DNA of 64,000 bases from Vermamoeba vermiformis (taxonomy: Eukaryota > Tubulinea > Echinamoebida): contig JBEWZL010000137.1 in NCBI GenBank assembly GCA_045837725.1, positions 123,248 to 187,247 of the forward strand, written 5' to 3'. This document shows, piece after piece, positions 12,453-22,734 of this stretch (the stretch's first letter is position 1; the number at the start of each line of letters is the position of its first letter). A program made the translations under genes and the position numbers. The notes under the pieces were generated by a model. It was not told the origin of the DNA, did not search any database, and was given only the letters and a program-made list of their open reading frames with translations.

Positions 12453-14152
12453 TTACTGTGCATGCACAGCAGGCGGATTGAAGGGCGGAATGGAGTACCA
12501 GTGCTTCATGCCCAAGTGGTACGAGAACGAATTAATGACGTTCTTGATCCAGATCACGTACTGCACGGCACTGAAGGCGAATGAGAGCCACATTACTGCT
12601 ACTTGCATGTGATTAAGCACGGGGATGAATTTCACCAGCACATTCAAGATGAGTGGAATGTGTGCCTATAATTGGACATGAAAAATTAAACTTTGCCAAG
12701 ATTCGTTTCAACAATTCAAAAATACTAATACTAATTCAATCAATTACTTGATTATATATACCTTAAGAATCGATGGCAAATTGAGAGCTGATTTCGTGAC
12801 CTCAGCGACAATCATGTGCGAGATGGTGTACAAGAAGGGCATGCTGAGTGTCATAAGCGTGATGCGCGGGTGTTTCAAGTACATCTCAGGCACAGTGCCC
12901 ACGCACAGCCACAACAGTCCTGCGATAGTGACCGTTGCGGGCACGGACAGTTCGCGCAGAGGGATCCACATGTCCTTGTTCTTGGCGCGACAGTTGCTCA
13001 CCACGGCCTTAACGCTCGATATCATGGAGAAGGTCGAGGCAAGCACGGCAGAGAGTACGACCATGTGCTTGATGGCCAGTCCACCAATCAGCTGCGTGCT
13101 CCAGAAATACGGGTGATAAGCAGTCACGAGCAACATCAGTTGTGTCATGAGCAGTGCTTCAGTAGGGTTCACAGGGCCTGGTTGGAATCTCATTACACCG
13201 ACCTAATGAAATATTAATAAGTTAATCACGATATAAACGATATTTCAATTGTTAGATCCAGCTCTTACGTGCAAATGCTCCCAAGTGGGTGCGAAGAAAC
13301 CAACAAATGAAGCGATGAGTAGTATGACTGTCAAGTGACTAGCACCCAATGAGAGTGCGGATGGCACTGTTAGACCGTACAACACTGTCGTGATCGAGTC
13401 GCACATGTGATCGAACAACTCAGCCATTGGGCTGTGATACATATCCACTTTCTTGCACTGCAAGCCATCGAGGGCATCGAAAGTTTGATATAAAAAGAGT
13501 CCTAGCGCTGCAAAGGCAAAAGCAAGACTGTTGGAGTCCGACGGAAAATGCGAAAAGCAATCCAGATTCGGGCACGTCCACCACACAGCGAGATAGCCTA
13601 TTTGAAGTAAATTTGAATATTTTAAATCAGAAAAGGCAAGAATTTCCGTTTTGGAATCGAAAGTAAAGACTTTTCGGTTGGTTCGAATCCAGATTTACGA
13701 CGTGGCCTTAGCAATGTGAACCACTTAAATTGCGCTTTGGGAAAATAAGAAATTCTGAAAATATTATAACAATACAAAGGCTTGTGGTACAAAGCAAATG
13801 CAAGCAATGTACAAATTAGCTAATTTTTAAACTCTTTACCTAACACGCCAAATCCGAGCCCGACAGTGCTATAAATGCAGGGAGAAAGCTTCGTATCGAG
13901 AATCTTGATCATCGGGCGCCAGAAATAGTAGAATATAGGTGCCAGAATCGATGAATCAGTACCAGTATAGTGATACGATTGTAGATGGGCCACGCCTTTC
14001 TTGCCAAAGTAGTCCGGGACAACTGTCTCGGCGACCTTAAGGTATTCCTTATTGTCTTTATCCTATAGAAAATCGCATTAGCTTATTATAAGGCTCAATT
14101 TACAATTATTACAATTTAGCGAAAAGGCACATCCACGCAAACTACGTACCAT
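12453..14152 (-). CDS. Ethanolamine/choline phosphotransferase-family protein with altered CAPT motif
   Basis: CDP-alcohol phosphatidyltransferase family, normally making phosphatidylethanolamine or phosphatidylcholine in the ER/Golgi from CDP-base and diacylglycerol. 402 residues in five exons: 14152-14150 (start codon only), 14062-13840, 13597-13269, 13202-12762, 12665-12453. N-terminal HLQSYHYTGTDSSIL and about ten hydrophobic segments match EPT1/CEPT1. The active-site motif reads DALDGLQCK...AELFDHMCD: all four Asp are kept, but the usual AR is CK and the second Gly is Ala. The ATG-only coding exon was chosen because the next exon is in frame directly after it and upstream frames do not fit. 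Whether the enzyme is active is open. Confidence 0.85.
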
Positions 14153-14521
14153 AATGCTTAAATGCGCTCTTTTTGACGGCTTTTCTTCCAAATATGCACC
14201 TGTTGTTGTCTAGTTTAATGTTGAGATTGAAAGATTGTGGTCCACATTTGAGGGAAATCTCTGTAATTTTCGAGCTTTTGACAGGCAAAGCAAATTTCCA
14301 CCCAAATTCTAGAAAGACCGTTAGAAAATTGCGGATAGGAAAATTTGTATTATATCCGTACTGCAACGCGCCAGGCCACGCTCGCTAGGCAACATCTTCG
14401 CTTGATTCAGTTAATTTGGTCAGATCAAGTTTCGGGAACGAATCCAAGCCTGTAAGGAACAATTTAAATTCTTAACCCTCCATCTAACATGTTCACGAAA
14501 AGGTAGAATAGCCTAGTTAAT
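14153..14521. promoter_or_regulatory. Divergent intergenic region
   Basis: 369 bp between the phosphotransferase start and the transporter start. An open frame on the minus strand (14366-14142) is unlikely to be used because the downstream exon is not in its frame. No other signal recognised. Confidence 0.4.
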
Positions 14522-16945
14522 ATGGATACAGAAAGAGCGGAGACCGTAGAATTAGATCCTCCGGGCAAAGAGCAGATCGCCGTTGCACCGTAAGTGTAAT
14601 AATTGGGAAATCTACGCCGTAACATTACATACGTGGTTATATTAAGTAATCTTAATGATTTTGAAGCGAATGATATTGCCTACAGCACTAGATCTCGCTT
14701 AAAAATTGGCCATTTTGGCCACACCGTGTAGGCTATTATTTTTGGCGGCTTATATTCTTCCCTAATATTATACATCACTATTAGATACATTTGCATATCA
14801 ATTAATCGTACTCTAACCGTAATTTTTTCAAAAGTTAAAAAAATTTCTTCCAACCAAATCCAACCATGCCCAGGAAAATCTTTTTGATTCGAGCTCGCCA
14901 AAACTAATTGAATACCTACTCTAGTGCGGAGCCTCAGGCCGATATTGTCACACCATTGCCTTGGAAGAAACTCATCGCACTGATGATTATTGCAACAGCT
15001 GAAACAATCAATTATAATTCCATTTATCCGTATATTAACTTCATGGTCAAAGATCTACTGAACATAGAAGATAGCAGAGAGCTAGGGTATGTTTCAATTC
15101 TTAATTGTTGCGAACAAAATGTGTCCTGATCTCTTTTTTTAGTTACTACGTCGGAATTGTAGCGTCCTCCGTGTACTTTGCATCGTTTTTAAGCAGGTTA
15201 GTAATGATTAATAAGTATACGGATACTTAGTGCTTCGATGAGATCTCATCGAAGCCAATTAGATCTAAATTGCGAAGTCCTCCGTAGTTACTTGCTAACA
15301 ATGCCATGTTAGTTACTTCTGGGGATTCATCTCAGATAAATATGGAAGAAGACCAGGACTACTCGCAGGACTCATAGGAGGCTTGACGTGCACGACACTC
15401 TTCGGATTTAGTCAAACTTTTATTTGGGCCGTGGCGGCAAGATTCTCTTCGGGCCTATTGAACGGTAAATAGAATGTTCCCACTCGATAATGCATGCTTA
15501 CACTATTATAGGCAATACTGGCATTGCAAAATCTATGCTGGCCGAAATTACGGACAAGACAAACCAAGCTCGAGCGTTCAGTTTGTTCGGCTTGACTTGG
15601 AGTGTTGGAGGCATAGGTAATATTATTAGTATTAACCACATAATCAATTTGCAAATTGACATTTTGAATGTTTCATGAACTTGTAACTAACGCGTGCACG
15701 TAGTTGGACCGCTGATAGGAGGACTGTTATCGAACCCCGCCGATCAATACCCATCAGTGTTCGGCAACAGCGAGTTCCTCAAACGATTCCCGTATTTATT
15801 GCCTAATTTGGCAGTCGCGAGTCTCGGGCTGACAGGTCTGCTCATCGGCTACTTCACGCTCAATGAAACCAAGCCCAGTCTGGTCAGCAAGAAGTTCGTC
15901 AAGTTGTCGAAGGCTGAAGGTACCTTAAAATACATCAACTAATTCGTTGTCAGTTATCTAATATTCATCATTACAGCACAAGAACTTGAACTTGCCACTG
16001 TATCCACGAGCACGACGTTATCCGAAATGTCAGAAGACGATGTGCGTGTAATGCGGTCAAAGAGGTACGATTACTTTTAAGGTTATTTGTGCAGTTAGGT
16101 GTCGATGTTTAACGGTCTGATTAGTTGCTGGCGCGTGCCCGAAGTGTTGCGCGATCGCGTGGTCATTCTGGCGTGTTTGTGCTACGCCATTCTCGGCTTC
16201 TTGTGGGTCATATTCGAAGAAGTATTTCCGTTGTGGAGCATCAACGACGTGCAATACGGCGGCATTGGCTTCACGCAAAGTGACATTGGCCTCATTCAAA
16301 GCATCGGTGGCGTGTTCACACTGCTGTTTCAAATCTTTATGTACCCCATTCTTGCCAAGCGCTTTAGTGTACTTGGTACTTTCAGATACGGCGTGCTGAT
16401 TGGTCTGCCTGGATTCTTGCTCATGCCCGAGGTACGCGCTAGCACTTGGAATCGACACGTGTCACACTTGCGGATACTAACTGGCATTGTCAGGTTGTGT
16501 TCTTAGTGGGCCTGCCACCTTTCGTGTTGTACGGCGTGATGACCTTGTTGATCATGCTGTTGCAAGCCTCGTCTGAAATGACCTTCGTCTCGGTGTTCAT
16601 TTTGATCTCGAACTCAGCTCACCCGCACAACATGGGTGCAGTCAACGGTCTCGGCCAGTCACTTGTTTCCATGTTGCGTACATTTGGTCCATTCGCAGGT
16701 AAGAGCCCGTGATTCAATCCTGTCATACATACCATCTCACATTTTCTATTTTAGGAAGTGCAGTGCTGTCGTGGAGCATGACGAATGGTCTCTATTTCCC
16801 ATTCGACGAGCACTTGATGTTCATCATCGTCTCGCTGCTCTTGCTCGTCATCTTTGGCTTGTCGTTCTTGTTGCCGACCTCGATCAATCATCCGAAACAA
16901 GACGACAAAGTTGCTGATGAACTCTCAGGCGAGGAGATTTGTTAA
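14522..16945 (+). CDS. Major facilitator transporter, ZIFL1/TetA-like
   Basis: Predicted 518-residue MFS carrier with ten exons joined in phase: 14522-14589, 14925-15086, 15143-15196, 15313-15464, 15512-15616, 15704-15919, 15977-16047, 16099-16431, 16494-16698, 16755-16945. The loop 2-3 signature GFISDKYGRRPGLL and the sequence GNTGIAKSMLAEITDKTNQ followed by VGPLIGGLLSNPADQYP is typical of the plant/fungal zinc-induced-facilitator-like group and related bacterial tetracycline exporters. The cytosolic central loop is Ser/Thr/Glu-rich. For the seventh exon the donor at 16048 was chosen because it alone preserves frame. Substrate unknown; plant relatives move zinc-chelators, auxin or K+. The first intron (335 bp) is much longer than its neighbours. 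Confidence 0.82.
16454..16464. repeat. GACACGTGTCA, near copy of the 12-bp palindrome
   Basis: Eleven of twelve bases of TGACACGTGTCA, again inside a short intron (16432-16493), here of the ZIFL-like transporter gene. Confidence 0.85.
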
Positions 16946-17039
16946 TATAACTCTTGTATTTAATATTGTGATATATATTATATTATCTTAGTTGGCTAGG
17001 CTGTACATTAGCTGTTCATAGTACTGTAAATTTGTTGTG

Positions 17040-17045
17040 AATAAA
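17040..17045 (+). terminator. Poly(A) signal AATAAA for the ZIFL-like gene
   Basis: AATAAA 95 bp after the stop codon in the convergent gap with the DUF427 gene. Confidence 0.4.
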
Positions 17046-17165
17046 ACACATTTGACATGCAAAAACACTTTCATTTACAAAAACCAATTACGATAGTAAC
17101 ACTACAAATAACTACTATAGTATATATTTACCAGCCCCAAGTGCCTGGGCCGCCTATATTATAAG

Positions 17166-18107
17166 TTAGAGCGGCTTTTCAAATTTTGGATCCAACGTAC
17201 CTTTAAAGCCCTTCTGACCGCCGACAATGTTCTTGGTGACCCAACCACCGTAGAAGTCACCAGGCTGTGGCGTGGCTTGTTCGTCATCGACATAACACGC
17301 GTCCATCATGTTCGGATAAAATGCGACGTAATCTTTAATGGGCTTGAATTTGTCCGTGGGATTGGGATAGTACCACACGGCATTCGGTGCTGTCTTGTCG
17401 CCTACTTTGAGCGTATAGTATCTATATTTAACAGCATTTAAGTGATATGTAACGGAAATAAATTGTTGGATGTGACTTACGAACAACTTCCTTTCCATTC
17501 ACAGAATGTGTTGCGATTAGTAGGGACGAAATAATCTTTCTTAATATCACTGGGAGGGAAGTAATACACTGGAGGGTGACTAATCGAAGGCCGATCTCAA
17601 TGAATTGTCTCAAAAAGGAGATGAGCATCAGATCTTACCTTGTTTCGAGCACTCTGTATCCTGCTGTAGTGTCTGCTACAGTCTCTCCATTAAACACAAC
17701 GCGCAGTCTAAATGAACGTTAGAATGATCAGTTAAGGCTCCTAAGGCGGATCTCGTACCTCTTGGACACTTTTTCCAAGGCAGGAGGACGAGGATAGTCC
17801 CAAACATTTTCTACTTTATCTTCGGTGTGTGTAGACATATTTTTGGCAGCTAAAAGAGAATTCTTTTGTTTAGGCAAGCGTCGCAAAAATTGAGATCCAT
17901 TTTTAATTCCTCTGTAAAATGTGGAAAGCATCTTCCACAATCATATTTCAGTATATTATAATATTTGAAATTATTGTAATATTTTGTTATGCTTTTTAAT
18001 CGACACAGAACATACTTACCAAGCGAGTTTGAATCCAATTTATGAGTATGAGCAGCGGTGAGAATGAATAATATCAAGAATAATACTAATGTGCTGCTGT
18101 GTTGCAT
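17166..18107 (-). CDS. DUF427-domain protein with predicted signal peptide
   Basis: DUF427 is a small widespread domain, common in bacteria, of unknown reaction. 200 residues, five exons in phase: 18107-18020, 17849-17759, 17707-17639, 17579-17481, 17421-17166. The first exon encodes a strong signal peptide (LVLFLILFILTAAHTH). The domain runs from VRVVFNGETVADT through HPPVYYFPPSDI, FCEWKGSCSYYTL and AVWYYPNP to YVAFYPN, the usual DUF427 order. A second possible start lies in the intron (ATG at 17929-17927), reading in frame into exon 2 and giving a basic, presequence-like N-terminus. Alternative splicing could therefore send the protein either to the secretory pathway or elsewhere. A TATA box lies upstream of the signal-peptide start. 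Confidence 0.78.
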
Positions 18108-18178
18108 AAAGGCGATAAAACGGCTTGTCGCAGTTTTCTATTTGGTACGGGCAGACGTCACGCGATGCCTCTCCATTT

Positions 18179-18188
18179 CCTTTTATAG
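18179..18188 (-). promoter_or_regulatory. TATA box CTATAAAAGG for the DUF427 gene
   Basis: Minus-strand consensus TATA box 72 bp upstream of the ATG at 18107, a good fit to a core promoter driving the signal-peptide form. Confidence 0.65.
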
Positions 18189-18555
18189 AGGCCCAGCTGC
18201 CAGAGTTCTTCAAATTTTTCTTCTATTTGATGCAGCCATAATTATTAACAATTTAATAACTGTTCAGCTGCAGCGAATTGAACAAATTGATAAAAAATAT
18301 TCAGCGTTGGCCAACGAATGGCTCTCGGAATATCTCTGTAAATGAGTATGAGGATGCCAACGGTAGTACTAGTCGACGAGGATTGTTACGGCAGAATTTC
18401 ATAAGTTTGCGTCGCTACAAACGAAAGTCAACTAAAATTTCAAATTGCGCCAATTTTCTCGAAGCGAGACGAGACAGAGAAGTCGTGTGGCTTTATTCTT
18501 AATTAGGTATCATTCAACAACGACATATTATTACTGCAACTTGGATTCAAATTAA

Positions 18556-21500
18556 ATGTCAGATAAACCAGAATCATACGGTACGTAAGATTTTTACAGC
18601 TAGATCAAAGGTCTTTTGCGAATTCCCAATCGAATCTTATTATTAATATTATAAATACAATCAACAACACTAATTCGCATTAAATCGATTTTAATTACGC
18701 GAAGCAAATTCAAGTAATTTTCAAAAATTTAATTTAAATCGTATTGATTGTAAATTGAGTTGATAACTTCATTTACGCATTGTATTACTATACTAGTATT
18801 TATTTACAATATTACATTCGAGATTGATTGATGTCACTTGCTGGCATCCTCCGTCAGATCCGTCATTTTCGAAATTATTGATAAAATTCAGCCCAAGTCT
18901 GCATTAACAGCTCGGCGCATTCACTACACTTAATATTATTATACGCACTCGCCATCATATACAAGATTTGGCCTAGGATCACCAAAACATAGTAATTTGT
19001 AATATTCATCGCGTTATCGAGGTAAAATCCTTCGATCGCTTTTAGACCAGCCTCTATAACATGTATATATTGATGCTTATAATTAGCATAGACTACAGCC
19101 GCAAATAACGAATACAAATAATCGAGACTGTAGTAATCTCGCTTATTCTTCGTAATTTCAGTGCTGTTGCCATGAATATTACCGCGAGGCTCAATAGTAG
19201 TGAATGTTAAATAGGTGCTTTGAATATGACTCCATAATCGGCGAATTTTCTTTAAAGATTCTTGGCTGAGCGGATCTTGTTGCGCATCCAAGTCAGATTG
19301 GGCGATTAATAGTTCCAATTGATGCGCTAAATATTTGGTGTCTCGTCCTCGCTTAAAACATACGTCTGCGAGGGTAAAGTCTTCGGCTAACATGGCTGAT
19401 CGACCGAGAAACAAATACTGCGAATGAAGATCTGATTAGATAACGGCGAATAGAAGTGCATAATATAATACGATACATTTTGGATATGATACTTACCTCG
19501 TACTCGACATTCGCCTCTTCGCTCGCACCATCCAGCTGGGACGGTGTTTTGTACGTGGCGTAGTATTGATGCAGCAGCGTATTGTAGTCTTGATTGTAAT
19601 ATGAAGCGACCCATATATGATCTATAGACTCGCTTTGACTGCGCGGAAACATTTCTAGCTCATTGGCCCAGCGCTTGATTGCATTCAATTTCGGTACGAC
19701 GTGATCTGCAAGAAAATAATTCTTTTGTTAGCTTTATCGTGTATACGAACGGTAAATAAGTTATTATTATACATATCCTATACTATACCCACAAGATGTT
19801 GGGAAATTGACTTGCGGCGAGATCACGTGACAATTATTCAGATCACGGAAATTATTTATTTAGCACGAATTTTAATATTTATTTTATTCGTAAAATATCA
19901 ATTTGTAAATAATTACCTTTAATTATCTGCAATTCCACATTTTTTGTAGCATCTTCAGCGAAACTCGCAAAATCTTTGCTAACGGACACTGCTTTAATGC
20001 GATCTAATCGCGGTAAATACGAGACTATATTTAATTTGATCTCTATTGGTAGCCACTGCCAATAAGAGAATGTGGTCCGCTGCAGATCGTCCAAAAGATT
20101 GGAAGAAGTTTTGTGGTGTAATTTCCTCCGCTTGTAGCCAACAGGCTCAAACATGAGCTGCATCGTGATCATATATATTTACAGTATATGATATTGTGGT
20201 CGATTGATTTTTTGTTACATCGATAAAGCTTTCGCAGTGCCAAAGCAATTCAATTTCACATTTTATCAACTTTATTAATCAACACGATTTTGCTTGGGAA
20301 TAGTACTATATTCAAATACGATTATAATGATTAGCTTAGATCAGGGAACTTCGCTTTAGACCGATGTTTACAAGTTTTTGCTCCTTTCAAGATCCGTTGA
20401 AAAACTGACCTGAATTTCAATTAGGTCCTCGTCACTTACACAACTTTCGTGAAGTGACAGGCTATACTACCGAGGACGGTAGAAAAATGAAGTCGGGAAT
20501 GCTGTTCCGCAGTGCTAGTCCCACCGGTAAGTCATTGAAACTCGTGCCTTACACGGATCCGGCTTTACTCACCAATCTCATTTAGACGCTACTGAAGCTG
20601 AACGAAAACATTTACTCAAGGACTGCAAGATTAAGACATGGGTAAGTATATCTTGCATCACTTATAATCACAAACCTAATTGTTGCACCAGATCGACTTT
20701 CGCTCGCAGCAAGAAGTCAAAACAGTGCACAAGAAAGAAATGTTTGGCACCCTCACTGAAAGCTTTACTAATGTCGTAAGTATAGCGGCACATCTATTTC
20801 AGAACTGACTCGGCATTGATGACAGTACGTGCGTCCAGACGGTGAATTCAAAGCGCCAGCTGGTGCTACACGTGTCAGATACGCCGTCAATATTGGCAAA
20901 ATGAGCACGAGGGCTCTTGCTTACTACGCGTGGAAACACACTAACTTGACTAAGAAATTGTAAGGTTTTTTAACAGATCCACAACATGACTTTCGACACT
21001 AACACCATTATATCAATAGTGTCCTATTTTTCTTATTAGTACTGTGTCAGTTCAAGCGTGCCAAGATCATCGCATCAAAAGCTATTTTGACGGGCATCAG
21101 TACACTACACGAATTGTATTATGAAATCATCAACTCTGGCAAGACTCAAATAGGCCAAGTAAGCATATTATAATATAATACTTCTCGAATAATGCTAATA
21201 GCGTCATTAGACTCTACGACAATGCGCTAAAAAAGAAAATTATCCGATGCACGTCAATTGTTTATTGGGCAAAGATCGAACGGGCATATTTATTGGTATG
21301 TAGTGTGATATTATTACTATTAATGCTAATTTCTCGTTGTCGTAGCGCTAATTATGGCTTCGATTGGCATCAAACGAGAACACATCTTGAAAGAGTACGC
21401 CAAAACGCGTCAAATGATGTCCAAAGACGAGATGTTGTTCTATTTGCGCAAACAAAGTCCTTTAGCTCCTGAAGCATACGCTGATGCCCCTGAAGAAGAG

Positions 21501-21617
21501 ATGGACCTGTTGTTCACGTACTTGGAGCAGAACTACGGCAGCATAGACGAGTTCTTGGACTCCATTGGCGTCGATGCTGCGTGGCGGAATCAAATGAAGG
21601 ACTGTTTGTTGGAGTAA
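18556..21617 (+). CDS. Atypical protein tyrosine phosphatase (Y_phosphatase3 type)
   Basis: Predicted 298-residue Cys-based phosphatase. Eight exons join in phase: 18556-18580, 20425-20526, 20586-20641, 20692-20775, 20826-20959, 21020-21158, 21211-21295, 21346-21617. The pattern NFREVTGYTTEDGRKMKSG..FRSASPT, then IDFRSQQE, then the P-loop HVNCLLGKDRTG and a C-terminal YGSIDEFLDSIGV is that of the bacterial/fungal tyrosine-phosphatase family acting on phosphotyrosine or phosphoinositides. The residue before the catalytic Cys is Asn where His is usual. The first exon is only 25 nt and is separated by a 1.84 kb intron that contains the antisense F-box gene. The exon-1 assignment rests on phase fit and the downstream exon lacking a start codon. 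Confidence 0.8.
18875..20172 (-). CDS. F-box protein nested in a phosphatase intron
   Basis: Probable substrate adaptor of an SCF ubiquitin ligase, 335 residues. Three exons in phase: 20172-19917, 19705-19497, 19417-18875. The F-box is near residue 40 (WLPIEIKLNIVSYLPRLDRIKAVSVSK). The C-terminal 250 residues are helical and TPR-like (NQDYNTLLHQYYATY, LADVCFKRGRDTKYLAHQLE), probably the substrate-binding part. The whole gene lies on the opposite strand inside intron 1 of the tyrosine phosphatase. It starts with MITMQLMFEPVG; a second ATG four residues in is equally possible. No annotated family beyond F-box was recognised. Confidence 0.75.
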
Positions 21618-21916
21618 TAAAGACGTGTTGACACAACAGGAGAACTCTTAATCGTCGCCGAAGCACAATTTAATCTGACTTGTATGACACGTGTCAGTGT
21701 CATAGCATCTCCAAATTGACACGTCTTGTAATTGTTCCTGTAACGAATTCTAATAAGTTACTCGTATCTTTACATACGGGACTAGAACAGTTAGTAACCA
21801 TTCGAAGAAAATTCTCCAACGATCGCATGTGACTCGAACGTCTCGTAGCGCGTCCCCTGACAACTATTAATGTTTTACAGATCCAAGATGTATAACCACA
21901 ACAACACAACTACCAA
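21618..21916. other. Intergenic gap with exact palindrome copy
   Basis: 299 bp between two same-strand genes. Holds TGACACGTGTCA at 21685-21696 followed immediately by an overlapping half copy (AGTGTCAT) and a further TTGACACGT at 21716. No gene visible. Confidence 0.5.
21685..21696. repeat. 12-bp palindrome TGACACGTGTCA (copy 3)
   Basis: Exact copy, the only one outside an intron, about 70 bp after the phosphatase stop and 220 bp before the next start. Confidence 0.9.
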
Positions 21917-22300
21917 ATGAGTTCAGATCTCGTTTTTGATCGCAAGAAGATTACCAAGCAACGAGGTGTCAAATACGAAGGCTATTGGGCGCCATCTGCC
22001 ACACAGTTTTCAATTTTTCCCTTTCCAAAGGGAAGTGACTCCGCTTGGCCAGGCAAAGAAGAATTTTTGGCGAAATTACGAGAAAAAGAAAAGAGCGCTC
22101 AGCAGATTGGATACAAAGGGATGTCGCCCTGTAGATTGCACGGAAAAAACAACTGTGACTTGTCTGGCAATGGCTGTGTAGAATATATTGTTCAAGCTGC
22201 GAATGGAGATGAAATTCACTGGCCTGAAGGGTTTGCGCACTACGTTGAGGTGCATAATGTCAAACCGAGCAGAGAATTTTACAATTTCATCATGTCTTAG
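21917..22300 (+). CDS. Small intronless conserved protein, WPxGFxHYVExH type
   Basis: 127 residues in one uninterrupted exon. Not assigned to a named family. The C-terminal block WPEGFAHYVEVHNVKPSREF resembles a motif I associate with uncharacterised bacterial proteins, where a Cys-rich stretch (here GMSPCRLHGKNNCDLSGNGC) precedes it and probably binds a metal. No signal peptide. The N-terminal half (GYWAPSATQFSIFPFPKGSD) is aromatic-rich. Absence of introns in an otherwise intron-dense region and the bacterial-type motif point to acquisition by transfer or retrotransposition; this is inference. Function unknown. Confidence 0.7.
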   Translation: MSSDLVFDRKKITKQRGVKYEGYWAPSATQFSIFPFPKGSDSAWPGKEEFLAKLREKEKSAQQIGYKGMSPCRLHGKNNCDLSGNGCVEYIVQAANGDEIHWPEGFAHYVEVHNVKPSREFYNFIMS

Positions 22301-22734
22301 GAAATAAATGTAAATAACTTACAAGCATTTTTGTTTCTGTAATTGGCAAAGCAACCGTCAAAAGATTTGTGCGCTGATAAATTTGCCTCAATTTTTCAGT
22401 TGGATGGATTTTTTTGTGTTCGATTCGCTGCATCGTATCTACCATTAATATCTACGTACTCGTCGACCTGTTAATCGTGCATTATCTAAAATTAAACTGG
22501 TTTAATCTTCCATGATTCTCGCGGGCAGATTCGTTGACCTTACCTTAGTTCGAGGTTACGCATCTCAGTTCGGCAAGGAAAAACTACCATAAAATTTATG
22601 CAATAGAGTATAATAGCTTGTGTGGTACTCGACTAACGGTGACGAAAATGTGACGTTTGGTCGGATTCATTTTTTTGAAAACGAAATTTGGAAGAGCACA
22701 TATGCAATAGAGACTAAAATATTAAGCAGCATTT
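22301..22734. promoter_or_regulatory. Intergenic region before the RhoGAP gene
   Basis: 434 bp, no coding signal. An AAATAA-type sequence just after the stop of the small protein can serve as its poly(A) signal. The rest should hold the RhoGAP promoter; no TATA box recognised. Confidence 0.4.

Noticed and set aside
13620-13700. tRNA-like GGTTCGAATCC T-loop sequence
   Set aside because: Only two or three pairs form in the T stem, no acceptor or D stem pairs around it, and it lies inside an intron of the phosphotransferase gene.
14680-14901. 73-residue minus-strand frame in intron 1 of the ZIFL-like gene
   Set aside because: Long intron made it worth a look, but there is no homology, promoter or splice signal to support it.
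18278-18502. 74-residue plus-strand frame upstream of the phosphatase
   Set aside because: Basic low-complexity frame in a divergent promoter; not in phase with the phosphatase exons.
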